Source of the DNA: Luteimonas gilva
GTDB taxonomy: Bacteria > Pseudomonadota > Gammaproteobacteria > Xanthomonadales > Xanthomonadaceae
DNA length: 64,000 nucleotides
Direction: 5' to 3'
Assembly (NCBI RefSeq): GCF_005239095.1
Contig: NZ_SZUA01000001.1
Location: 973,049 to 1,037,048, forward strand
Of this stretch, positions 56,522-64,000 are shown in pieces. The translations under genes and the position numbers were made by a program. Numbering within the stretch: position 1 is the stretch's first letter; each line of letters starts with the position of its first letter. Under the pieces are notes generated by a model, which was not told the origin of the DNA, ran no database searches, and saw nothing but the letters and a program-made list of their open reading frames with translations.

Positions 56522-58615
56522 ATGCCCCGCAATATCGCCGTCTCCTGCGCCTTGCCCTATGCCAACGGGCAGCTCCATCTCGGCCACCTCGTCGGCTACA
56601 TCCAAGGCGACATCTGGACGCGCGCACGGCGAATGGCGGGCGACACGGTCCGCTTCGTCTGCGCGGACGACACCCACGGCACCCCGATCATGCTGGCCGC
56701 GGAGAAGGCCGGCTCCACGCCGGAAGCCTTCATCGCCGGCATCCAAGCCGACCACGAACGCGACTTCGCGGCCTTCGGCGTGGATTTCGACCATTACGGC
56801 TCGACCCATTCCTCGCACAACCGCGCGCTGACCGAAGCGATCTACGCCAAGCTCGACAACAGCGGCCACATCGCCCGGCGTTCGGTGGCGCAGTTCTACG
56901 ATCCGGCCAAGGGCATGTTCTTGCCCGACCGCTACATCAAGGGCATCTGCCCGAACTGCGGCACGCCCGACCAATACGGCGACAACTGCGAGAATTGCGG
57001 CGCGACCTACGCGCCGACCGATTTGAAGGAGCCGCGATCGGTGCTGAGCGGCGCCACGCCCGAGCTGCGCGAGTCGGAGCATTTCTTCTTCGAAGTCGGC
57101 CATTTCGACGCGTTCCTGCGCGAATGGCTGGCCGGCGACGTCGCCGTGCCCGGCGTCAAAGCCAAGCTGCAGGAATGGCTGGACGGCGAAGGCGGCCTGC
57201 GCGCTTGGGACATTTCGCGCGACGCGCCCTACTTCGGATTCCAGATCCCGGGCCATCCGGGCAAATACCTCTACGTTTGGCTGGATGCGCCGATCGGCTA
57301 CCTGGCCGCGCTGCAGGAATTGGGCGAGCGCGAAGGCTTCAGCCTGTTCGACTATCTCGCCCACGACAGCACGGCCGAGCTGCACCATTTCATCGGCAAG
57401 GACATCGTCAATTTCCACGGCCTGTTCTGGCCGGCGGTGCTGCACGGCGCGGGCATGCGCGCGCCGACGCGCTTGCACGTGAACGGCTATCTGACGGTGG
57501 ACGGCGCCAAGATGTCGAAATCGCGCGGCACCTTCGTGATGGCGCGGACTTATATCGACGCCGGCTTGAATCCGGAAGCGTTGCGCTACTACTTCGCGGC
57601 GAAATCCTCCGGCGGCGTCGACGACCTCGACCTCAACCTGTCCGATTTCATCGCCCGCGTGAACGCGGACCTGGTCGGCAAGTTCGTCAACCTGGCCAGC
57701 CGCTGCGCCGGCTTCATCGAAAAACGCTTCGACGGACGTTTGGCGGAGCGTTTGCCGGACGCGGAAACCTATGCGCGCTTCGTCGCCGCGTTGGCGCCGA
57801 TCCGCGAAGCCTACGAACGCAACGACCCGGCCAGCGTGCTGCGCCAGGCGATGGCGTTGGCCGACGAAGCCAACCGCTACATCGACGAGCGCAAGCCTTG
57901 GGTGATCGCCAAGCAGGAAGGCGCCGACGCCGAACTGCAGGCGGTGTGCACGCAGGGCTTGAACCTGTTCCGTACGATCGCCGCCGCGTTGAAGCCGGTG
58001 TTGCCGCAGACCGTCGGCCAAGTGGAGGTGTTTCTGGACGCGCCGATCGACGCTTGGGGCGATCTGGACGCTCCCCTGCTCGGCCGCGACATCAAACCCT
58101 ATGCCGCGCTATTCACCCGTATCGACCCGAAACAGATCGAAGCGATGACCGAAGCCAGCAAGGACACGCTCGCGCCCGCGCCTGTGGGAGAGGCTTCAGC
58201 CCCGACACAAGATCGCAGCAAAGCGCAAGAAAGCGTCGCGGCTAAAGCCGCTCCCACAAAAGGGGCCGCCGCTGACGCCGACGGCTACATCGGCATCGAC
58301 GACTTCGCCAAACTCGACCTGCGCATCGGCCGAGTGATCGCCTGCGGATTCGTCGAAGGCTCGGACAAGCTGCTGCGCTTCGAGCTGGACGCGGGCGAAT
58401 TGGGCAAGCGCCAGATCTTCTCCGGCATTCGCGGCAGCTACGCCGAGCCGGAAAAGCTGGTCGGCCGCAAGGTCGTGTTCATCGCCAACCTGGCGCCGCG
58501 CAAAATGCGCTTCGGCGTGAGCGAAGGCATGATCCTGTCGGCCGGGTTCGACGGCGGCGGTTTGTCGTTGCTGGACGTCGACGACGGCGCCGAGCCGGGC
58601 ATGCCGGTGAAGTGA
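56522..58615 (+). CDS. metG: Methionine-tRNA ligase with a repeat-derived linker
   Basis: Charges tRNA-Met. The 697-residue product has the HIGH-type motif LHLGH (18-22), a zinc knuckle with [18 protein letters not shown] (about 143-160), and KMSKSRGT (about 330-337). An anticodon-binding helical domain follows, and a C-terminal EMAP-like tRNA-binding domain begins near residue 589 ([20 protein letters not shown]). Residues about 554-581 ([20 protein letters not shown]) are encoded by a REP-like palindrome (58182-58262) lying in frame between the last two domains. Upstream lies a GATAAT box; rnfB follows after 10 bases. Confidence 0.98.
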   Translation: MPRNIAVSCALPYANGQLHLGHLVGYIQGDIWTRARRMAGDTVRFVCADDTHGTPIMLAAEKAGSTPEAFIAGIQADHERDFAAFGVDFDHYGSTHSSHNRALTEAIYAKLDNSGHIARRSVAQFYDPAKGMFLPDRYIKGICPNCGTPDQYGDNCENCGATYAPTDLKEPRSVLSGATPELRESEHFFFEVGHFDAFLREWLAGDVAVPGVKAKLQEWLDGEGGLRAWDISRDAPYFGFQIPGHPGKYLYVWLDAPIGYLAALQELGEREGFSLFDYLAHDSTAELHHFIGKDIVNFHGLFWPAVLHGAGMRAPTRLHVNGYLTVDGAKMSKSRGTFVMARTYIDAGLNPEALRYYFAAKSSGGVDDLDLNLSDFIARVNADLVGKFVNLASRCAGFIEKRFDGRLAERLPDAETYARFVAALAPIREAYERNDPASVLRQAMALADEANRYIDERKPWVIAKQEGADAELQAVCTQGLNLFRTIAAALKPVLPQTVGQVEVFLDAPIDAWGDLDAPLLGRDIKPYAALFTRIDPKQIEAMTEASKDTLAPAPVGEASAPTQDRSKAQESVAAKAAPTKGAAADADGYIGIDDFAKLDLRIGRVIACGFVEGSDKLLRFELDAGELGKRQIFSGIRGSYAEPEKLVGRKVVFIANLAPRKMRFGVSEGMILSAGFDGGGLSLLDVDDGAEPGMPVK
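58182..58262. repeat. REP-like palindrome inside the metG coding sequence
   Basis: The left half (CTGTGGGAGAGGCTTCAGCC, then CCGACAC, to 58208) differs by about one base from the reverse complement of the REP at 48216-48240. The right half (GTCGCGGCTAAAGCCGCTCC, to 58262) matches the arm type of the repeat at 59050-59150. The span is 81 bases, 27 codons, and keeps the frame open. Confidence 0.8.
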
Positions 58616-58625
58616 CTGCGGAGCG

Positions 58626-59045
58626 ATGCTCCCCGCTTCCGACCTCGTCGAACGCCTCGACCGCCTCCTCCCGCAAACCCAATGCGGCCAGTGCGGTTAC
58701 GACGGCTGCCGGCCGTACGCCGAAGCGATGGCCCGCGGCGGTGCGGACATCGACCGCTGCCCGCCCGGCGGCGATGCGGGCGCGCGCGTTTTGGCCAAAC
58801 TGCTGGGGGTTGCGCCGAAGCCTTACGACCGCAGCCGCGGCGCGCACAAATCCGCCGAAGTCGCGGTCGTCGTCGAAGCCGACTGCATCGGCTGCACCAA
58901 ATGCATCCAGGCTTGCCCGGTCGACGCCATCGTCGGCGCCTCGAAATACATGCATGCCGTGATCGAACCGCTGTGCACCGGCTGCGAGCTGTGCGTGCCG
59001 GCCTGCCCGGTCGATTGCATCGTGATGCTGCCCGTCCGCGAGTGA
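58626..59045 (+). CDS. rnfB: RnfB-type ferredoxin (electron transport complex subunit B, soluble form)
   Basis: Iron-sulfur protein of 139 residues with three 4Fe-4S clusters. The first is an N-terminal RnfB/Fe-S domain [18 protein letters not shown] with a fourth Cys in IDRCPPGG (Cys20, 23, 28, 45). The other two are ferredoxin motifs [12 protein letters not shown] (87-97) and [12 protein letters not shown] (117-127). The N-terminal membrane helix of typical RnfB is missing, and no other rnf gene lies nearby, so the electron partner is unknown. It is 10 bases after metG, probably cotranscribed. Confidence 0.92.
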   Translation: MLPASDLVERLDRLLPQTQCGQCGYDGCRPYAEAMARGGADIDRCPPGGDAGARVLAKLLGVAPKPYDRSRGAHKSAEVAVVVEADCIGCTKCIQACPVDAIVGASKYMHAVIEPLCTGCELCVPACPVDCIVMLPVRE

Positions 59046-59049
59046 CCCG

Positions 59050-59150
59050 TTTTTGTAGAGCGGCTTTAGCCGCGAGCTTTCTCTCTGAAATCGCGACAAT
59101 GTCGCGATTTTAAGGAGAGAGCTCGCGGCTAAGCCGCTCCTACGAAAAAC
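59050..59150. repeat. Palindromic repeat with double stems between rnfB and the TraB gene, family G
   Basis: TTTTTGTAGAGCGGCTTTAG at the left and a near reverse complement ending TAAGCCGCTCCTACGAAAAA at the right (TTTTTGTAG/CTACGAAAAA arms). Inner pairs are GCTCGCGGCTAA-type and ATCGCGACA/TGTCGCGAT. A- and T-runs at both ends suit a bidirectional terminator for the convergent genes. Confidence 0.85.
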
Positions 59151-59155
59151 CCTGC

Positions 59156-60097
59156 TTATTTGCAGGCCGTGCAGATCCGCTCGACGGCGTAGCCCTTGGC
59201 GCGCAGCTTGTCGACCAAGCCGTCCTTGCCGAGCAAATGCATCGCGCCGACGACCACCAAGGTGTTGTCGGTGCCCGGCTCGGCCAGGCGCTGCTCGATC
59301 TTGGGCACCCATTGATCGTTGCGCTGGACGTTGATCATGCGGTACGACACCGGCGTCTTCTGCTGCATCTCGACCCGCAGCTTCTGGTCCAGGTTCTTGA
59401 TGTCGCCGCGCTTCCACCAATCGTGCATCTCCAGCATTTCGCCCAGAGTTTCCTGCGGGTCCTGCAGCAGCTCGTCCAGGCTGGACACTTGCTCGTCCAT
59501 CGGCATGGCATCGAGGGCGCCGATCTGATCGTCGACCGTCTCCAGGCCGGCGACCGTTTTCTGCGCCGCCGCGGCGCGCTGCATCAGGTTCGCGTCCAGG
59601 CCTTGATCCTGACGGAAGCCCATCGCCTGCGTCATGCCCAGGATCAAGGACAGATTCACCGCCCAAGGTTCGACTTGCTCGACCTGGGCCACGGAGCCGC
59701 CGCTCACGGCCAACAGCTTTTGCAACCGCTCCAGCGTGGCTTTCGGCAAGACTTGGCTCAGCGTGCGGCCGTCCGCATAGCCGGCCGCCTGCCTGAATTT
59801 CTCCGCGGTTTCCGGCGCGCCCAGGCTGGCGGGTTCGACTTCGAAAACCACCGTCTTGGCGTCGTCGAAGGCCGTGTCGATGTCCTTGGACAAGGGATAG
59901 TCGTCGGGCTTCAACAGATGGAACGAGCCGAGCAGATACACCGCGTTGTCCGCATCGGACACTTTCCACAGCAGCGGGATCTGCGCCTTCGCCGGCGACG
60001 CCGGCGGGGTTTTCGCGCCGCCGTCGGCGCGCGCCAGAGCGATCGATGCGATCGCGGCGCAGCACAGCGAGAGCAACAGCGGCTTGAAGGTCTTCAT
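59156..60097 (-). CDS. TraB/GumN family protein
   Basis: Exported protein of 313 residues of the TraB/GumN (Tiki-like) superfamily, members of which are predicted metalloproteases or erythromycin-esterase-like enzymes. A signal peptide (LLLSLCCAAIASIALARA) precedes LLWKVSDADNAVYLLGSFHLLKPDDYPL, the family's GSFHL motif, and the C-terminal TLVVVGAMHLLGKDGLVDKL with the second conserved His. Function in the organism is unknown. It is 7 bases after the DUF1684 gene, in the mutL unit. Confidence 0.93.
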   Translation of the reverse strand: MKTFKPLLLSLCCAAIASIALARADGGAKTPPASPAKAQIPLLWKVSDADNAVYLLGSFHLLKPDDYPLSKDIDTAFDDAKTVVFEVEPASLGAPETAEKFRQAAGYADGRTLSQVLPKATLERLQKLLAVSGGSVAQVEQVEPWAVNLSLILGMTQAMGFRQDQGLDANLMQRAAAAQKTVAGLETVDDQIGALDAMPMDEQVSSLDELLQDPQETLGEMLEMHDWWKRGDIKNLDQKLRVEMQQKTPVSYRMINVQRNDQWVPKIEQRLAEPGTDNTLVVVGAMHLLGKDGLVDKLRAKGYAVERICTACK

Positions 60098-60104
60098 GCG
60101 GAGA

Positions 60105-61082
60105 TTACCGGTGGGCGGACTTGGCGTAGGCCTTCTCGCCGGACAGCACCGCCAGATCCAGCCGGTTCTCCGGCGGCGGCAACGGGCACGTGGCGAACGG
60201 CGTGAATGCGCACGGCGGATTGTAGCTGCGGTTGAAATCCAGCACGACGCGGTTCTGCGCGTCCGGTTTCGGCGCGTACAGGAAGCGGCCGGCGCCGTAG
60301 CTGTCGTGGCCGTTGGTGCGGTCGGCGAACACCAGGAACAACTCCTCTTCGCCCTCGTCCAAGGCTTCCAGACGATAGGTCCTGCCGTCGCGCTGGAATT
60401 CGACCGCGCCGGGATTGGGCACCGCGTTGAGCGTGCCGATGATGTCGGCGATCTCGATGGTCTTGCCCGGCGGATGCGGCACGAATTTGCCTTCGATCTT
60501 CCACGAAGGATCGGCCGGCCAATACTGCAGGCCGGCGAATCCGGTGCGCGTCGGCGCGTCGGCGTGCTTGACGCGCAGCGCGTAGCGGTCGCCGCGCTTG
60601 ATCACCGTCGCCAAACCTTTGCCGTCGTCGAAACCCAAGCGGCTGGGGCCGGCGCCTTCGCCGGCTTCCGCATCGCTGACCAGCGCGACCGCGCCTTTCA
60701 GCGGCTGGTCGTCCACCGTCAAAGCCACGCCGCGTTCGGGCACGAAGCGGATCTTGCCGCCCGGGCGCAGATCGAGCATGCCGAAATGGCCCGGACCCAT
60801 CGCCAAGCGGATGCCGTTGTCGGCCGCGCTGCCGAAATAGTGCGGGCCGGGTTCGATCCAATGCAGGCCGATCAGGCTGGTCCAGCCGTCGGGCTTGAGC
60901 AGGTTCTCGCGGCGCTGATCGCGCCAGGCTTGCTGCGCTTGCGCGAACGCGGGATCGGCCGGCGCCGCCGGCGTTTGCGCCGCGGACAGGCCCGCGGCAT
61001 CCGCATGCGGCGCCTCGTCCTGGCAAGCGAACAAGCAGGCCGTCAGCGACAGCGCGATGCAACGGATAGCGATCTTCCCCAT
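60105..61082 (-). CDS. DUF1684 lipoprotein
   Basis: Exported protein of 325 residues, probably a lipoprotein (ALSLTACLFACQD, lipobox Cys16 or Cys20). The mature part has the DUF1684 pattern: WRDQRRENLLKPDGWTSLIGLHWIEPG, YHFG-like HYFGSAADNGIRL, FVPHPPGKTIEIADIIGT and a C-terminal LDFNRSYNPPCAFTPFATCPLPPPENRL. The last segment is the highly conserved NPPCAF...TCP...PPxNRL signature. Biochemical role unknown. It lies between mutL (17 bases upstream) and the TraB gene. Confidence 0.92.
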   Translation of the reverse strand: MGKIAIRCIALSLTACLFACQDEAPHADAAGLSAAQTPAAPADPAFAQAQQAWRDQRRENLLKPDGWTSLIGLHWIEPGPHYFGSAADNGIRLAMGPGHFGMLDLRPGGKIRFVPERGVALTVDDQPLKGAVALVSDAEAGEGAGPSRLGFDDGKGLATVIKRGDRYALRVKHADAPTRTGFAGLQYWPADPSWKIEGKFVPHPPGKTIEIADIIGTLNAVPNPGAVEFQRDGRTYRLEALDEGEEELFLVFADRTNGHDSYGAGRFLYAPKPDAQNRVVLDFNRSYNPPCAFTPFATCPLPPPENRLDLAVLSGEKAYAKSAHR

Positions 61083-61099
61083 GCCACTTTCCCCTTACG

Positions 61100-62887
61100 T
61101 CAACGTCCCCGCAGGAACCAGCGATCGATCTCGGCCAGCGAGAAGCGCGCCCACGTCGGCCGGCCATGGTTGCATTGGCCGGAACGTTCGGTGGCTTCCA
61201 TCTCGCGCAGCAAAGCGTTCATTTCCGGAATGCTCAAGCGCCGATGCGCGCGCACGGCGCCGTGGCAGGCCATCGTCGACAGCAGTTCGTCGCGCGCCGC
61301 GGCGATGCGCCGGCTCTCGCCGTGCTCGCGCAAATCGGCCAGCACGTCGCGCAGCAGCGCTTCGGTGTCGCCGTGCGCGAGCAAGGCCGGCACGCTGCGC
61401 AAAGTCAGCGTCTGGGGGCCGCTGCGGGTGATTTCGAAGCCCAACTCGGCCAAGGTCGCGGTTTCGCGTTCGGCCACGTCGGCTTCGCGCTCGGACACGG
61501 CCACCGATTGCGGCACCAGCAGCGGCTGCGTGCTGAGTCCGGAGCCGTCGTGCGCGGCTTTGAGTTTTTCGTAGCCGATCCGCTCGTGCGCGGCGTGCAT
61601 GTCGACCACGATCAGTCCGTCGGCGGTCTCGCTGAGGATGAAGATGCCGTGCAGCTGCGCGATCGCGTAGCCCAGCGGCGGCGTCTCGCCGTCGTTGGCC
61701 TGCGGCAGGGCTTGGAATTGGGCGACCGGCGCGGGCTGACCGTACAGTGCGGCGTAATCCGCGCGCGCTTCGTCCACGCGGAACGCCAACGGCGATTGTC
61801 GCTGCTGCGAAGGCCAGGCCTGCGCTGCGTAATCGGAATTGGCCGATGCGGAAGCGGCGGCCTGCGACGGCAGCGCATCCGGCGCCCCGCCGGCGCGGGT
61901 CTGCGCCAACGCATCGTGCAGGGTGCGGTAGACGAAATCGTGGATCAGGCGCGCGTCGCGGAAGCGGACTTCGTGCTTGGCCGGATGCACGTTCACGTCG
62001 ACCCGGCGCGGATCCAATTCCAGGAACAGCACGTAAGCCGGCTGACGGCCGTGGAACAGCACGTCCGCGTACGCCTGCTTGACCGCGTGCGCGACGCTGC
62101 GATCGCGCACCGAACGGCCGTTGACGTACAGGTACTGCTGGTCGGCGCTGGCGCGCGAATACGCGGGCTGCGCGATCCAGCCATGCAAGGCCAAGCCGGC
62201 CGCGGCGTGTTCGATCCGCAGCGCGTGCTTGGAGAATTCGTCGCCCAAAGTTTCGGCGATGCGTTCGGCGGTTTCCGCGCCGGCGTCGCCGCGGTAACGG
62301 CGCGAAGCCTTGCCGTTGTGGGATAGGCGCAATTCCACGTCCGGCCGCGCCAACGCCAGCGTGCGCAGCCATTCTTCGATGTGGCCCAGTTCGGTGCGTT
62401 CGGCGCGCAGGAATTTGCGCCGCGCCGGCACGTTGTAGAACAGGTCGCGCACTTCGACCGTGGTGCCTTGCGGATGCGCTTTCGGCGCGACGTCGCCCAG
62501 CCGGCCGCCGTCCACCGGCAAAGTGGCGCCGCGCTCGTCGCCGTTGCGGCGCGAAGTCAGCGCGAAGCGGCTGACCGAAGCGATCGACGGCAAGGCCTCG
62601 CCGCGGAAACCGAGCGTGGTCACGCCTTCCAAGTCGTCGAGCGAAGCGATTTTGCTGGTCGCGTGCCGCGCCACCGCCAGCGGCAATTCTTCCGGCGCGA
62701 TGCCGCCGCCGTCGTCGCGGATCCGGATCAGGCGCACGCCGCCTTCTTCCAGATCGATATCGATGCGGGTGGCGCCGGCGTCGAGCGCGTTCTCCACCAA
62801 TTCCTTGACCACCGACGCCGGCCGCTCCACCACCTCGCCTGCGGCGATCTGATTGACGAGAGTGTCGGGAAGCGGGCGAATCGGCAC
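61100..62887 (-). CDS. mutL: DNA mismatch repair protein MutL
   Basis: Couples MutS recognition to strand incision and excision. The 595-residue product has the GHKL ATPase motifs [53 protein letters not shown] and [20 protein letters not shown]. The C-terminal domain carries [12 protein letters not shown] (Asp429), the endonuclease-type motif with Met in place of the usual Gln. The start is [15 protein letters not shown]. It is downstream of the amiC-type gene; a TATGAT lies about 50 bases upstream. Confidence 0.98.
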   Translation of the reverse strand: MPIRPLPDTLVNQIAAGEVVERPASVVKELVENALDAGATRIDIDLEEGGVRLIRIRDDGGGIAPEELPLAVARHATSKIASLDDLEGVTTLGFRGEALPSIASVSRFALTSRRNGDERGATLPVDGGRLGDVAPKAHPQGTTVEVRDLFYNVPARRKFLRAERTELGHIEEWLRTLALARPDVELRLSHNGKASRRYRGDAGAETAERIAETLGDEFSKHALRIEHAAAGLALHGWIAQPAYSRASADQQYLYVNGRSVRDRSVAHAVKQAYADVLFHGRQPAYVLFLELDPRRVDVNVHPAKHEVRFRDARLIHDFVYRTLHDALAQTRAGGAPDALPSQAAASASANSDYAAQAWPSQQRQSPLAFRVDEARADYAALYGQPAPVAQFQALPQANDGETPPLGYAIAQLHGIFILSETADGLIVVDMHAAHERIGYEKLKAAHDGSGLSTQPLLVPQSVAVSEREADVAERETATLAELGFEITRSGPQTLTLRSVPALLAHGDTEALLRDVLADLREHGESRRIAAARDELLSTMACHGAVRAHRRLSIPEMNALLREMEATERSGQCNHGRPTWARFSLAEIDRWFLRGR

Positions 62888-62937
62888 TGAGGGCGGCTCC
62901 TCGCCGTTCGCGGCGAGGTTGACGAGGAACAGCCGTG

Positions 62938-62943
62938 ATCATA
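62938..62943 (-). promoter_or_regulatory. Candidate -10 box for mutL
   Basis: TATGAT on the minus strand, about 50 bases before the mutL ATG in the 146-base gap after the amidase gene. No clear -35. Confidence 0.35.
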
Positions 62944-63033
62944 GCCGGTAGCCTGGAGGGCCGCTTCCCGTTTTTTGCGATCCGTTTCGCAGGCCGCGGC
63001 GTTCGCAGGCCCTTGGAAAGCCTTCTCGAGACT

Positions 63034-64000
63034 TTACGGGCTGCCGCCGCCGACGGCAGCGCCGCCGGACGAAGCGGCGGCCGCGCGCGCGGCGTACAAC
63101 GTGCCCGGCGGCGGCTGCCGGGTGAAGTAGGCGTTGATGCCGTCCAGCACCGCTCCGGCCACCTTGCGCTGATAGCCCGGGTCGGTGAGCCGGCGCTCTT
63201 CTTCCGGATTGGAGATGTAGGCCGTTTCGACCAGCATCGCCGGCATGTCGGACGTGCGCAGCACGGCGAAGTTGGCGCGCTCGACGCGGCGCGCGCTGCC
63301 TACCCGGCCGAGGCTGTCGAGCACGTGTCCGGCCGCGTCTTCGGAAGCCTTCATATGCCCGCTCTGGGTCAAATCGAGCAGCACCGAAGCGAGCATGTTG
63401 TTGTTGCTCACGCGCACGCCGCCGATCAGATCGGAGGCGTTTTCCTTGTCGGCGAGCCAGCGCGCGCGTTGCGAGGAAGCGCCCTTCAGCGACAGCACGT
63501 ACACCGACGCCCCGGCCGCACTGCGGTTTTCGGCGGCGTCGGCGTGGATCGAAACGAAGATGTCGGCCTTGTTCGAGCGCGCCAGCTGCGCGCGCCGGTT
63601 CAAGGGAATGAAGACGTCGCTGTCGCGCGTCATGTAGGCCTTCAAACCGGGCGTGGCGTTGATCTGGCGCGCGAGTTCGCGCCCGATCGCCAAGGTCACG
63701 TCCTTTTCGCGCTTGCCGTTCATGCCGATCGCGCCCGGATCCTGGCCGCCGTGGCCGGGATCGATCGCGACGATCAGCGGACGCATGCCGCGGCCGCGCA
63801 TCACCTGCTGCAAAGTCTTCACCGGCGGCTGATCCGCAGCCGGCGCCTGCGGCGCGGTCATCGCATCCAACGGCGACGCGCCCGGCGCAGGCGCCGGCAC
63901 ACCGGTAGCGATGCGGGTCGGCACGCCGGTCGCGACCGTGGTTTTGACTTGTTCGGCCGGCGGCGGCGCGGGAGGCGCCGGTTGCGACGCAGGCAAATCC
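63034..64000 (-). CDS. amiC: N-acetylmuramoyl-L-alanine amidase, AmiC type (5' end cut by window edge)
   Basis: Periplasmic zinc amidase that cleaves peptide stems from peptidoglycan at division. The visible 321 C-terminal residues hold an Ala/Pro-rich linker and a full Amidase_3 domain: IVAIDPGHGGQDPGAIGMNGKREKDVTLAIGREL, DIFVSIHADAAENRSAAGAS, and the catalytic Glu in MLVETAYISNPEEERRL. The helix that gates the active site in AmiC (KASEDAAGHVLDSLGRVG region) is present. The AMIN domain and signal peptide would lie beyond 64000. Upstream of mutL on the same strand, the usual amiC-mutL order. Confidence 0.94.
   Translation of the reverse strand, partial: DLPASQPAPPAPPPAEQVKTTVATGVPTRIATGVPAPAPGASPLDAMTAPQAPAADQPPVKTLQQVMRGRGMRPLIVAIDPGHGGQDPGAIGMNGKREKDVTLAIGRELARQINATPGLKAYMTRDSDVFIPLNRRAQLARSNKADIFVSIHADAAENRSAAGASVYVLSLKGASSQRARWLADKENASDLIGGVRVSNNNMLASVLLDLTQSGHMKASEDAAGHVLDSLGRVGSARRVERANFAVLRTSDMPAMLVETAYISNPEEERRLTDPGYQRKVAGAVLDGINAYFTRQPPPGTLYAARAAAASSGGAAVGGGSP

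Overview
The window is GC-rich chromosomal DNA (about two thirds G+C by eye) that is mostly conserved housekeeping sequence. Gene content and order (tpiA-secG-tRNA-Leu-nuoA to nuoN, then initiator tRNA-rimP-nusA; asd-fimV-truA-trpF-trpB-trpA-accD; an Oar-type TonB receptor; an RnfB encoded next to metG; many palindromic intergenic repeats) point to a gammaproteobacterium of the Xanthomonadaceae/Lysobacteraceae, most like Lysobacter. The genus is an inference from gene order and protein style; no database was searched.

Layout. (1) 1-2100, minus strand: nusA (cut by the window edge), rimP and tRNA-fMet, with strong hairpins between them. (2) 2284-5914, minus: a small AT-richer orphan gene and a large TonB-dependent receptor, which interrupt an otherwise familiar block. 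(3) 6102-22348, minus: the full 14-gene complex I operon nuoA-nuoN, preceded by tpiA, secG and tRNA-Leu(GAG). (4) 22.4-27 kb: a 31-residue membrane microprotein, a plus-strand translationally coupled trio (methyltransferase, SDR, DUF6445-like putative dioxygenase), a secreted orphan bracketed by two copies of one palindrome, and an isopenicillin-N-synthase-like oxygenase. (5) 27.1-39.9 kb, minus: glmM, accD, trpA, a DUF3144 gene, trpB, trpF, truA, fimV, asd, a 2-hydroxyacid dehydrogenase, aroC and prmB. (6) 40-47.7 kb: SCO copper chaperone, psd, a secreted amidase with a lysozyme-like N-terminal domain facing a LysM lytic transglycosylase, then an HerA-like ATPase, an NlpE-like lipoprotein and greB. 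(7) 47.7-53.9 kb: small iron-permease-family protein, a Tat/lipoprotein molybdoenzyme with a cytochrome b, a secreted orphan, rimO, a dienelactone hydrolase, an HIT protein and an RDD protein. (8) 54-64 kb: dcd, mrp, a DUF2147 protein, metG, rnfB, a TraB/GumN protein, a DUF1684 lipoprotein, mutL, and an amiC-type amidase cut by the right edge.

The core systems are energy conversion (complex I), tryptophan/aspartate/chorismate biosynthesis, cell-wall synthesis and remodelling, and translation/repair factors. No plasmid, phage, integrase, CRISPR array or defence system was seen. The least expected features are at sequence level: at least six families of palindromic intergenic repeats, one of them carrying an 80-base insertion of other hairpins, and a REP-like palindrome lying in frame inside metG where it encodes an interdomain linker. 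The best candidate for an undescribed functional unit is the methyltransferase-SDR-DUF6445 operon.
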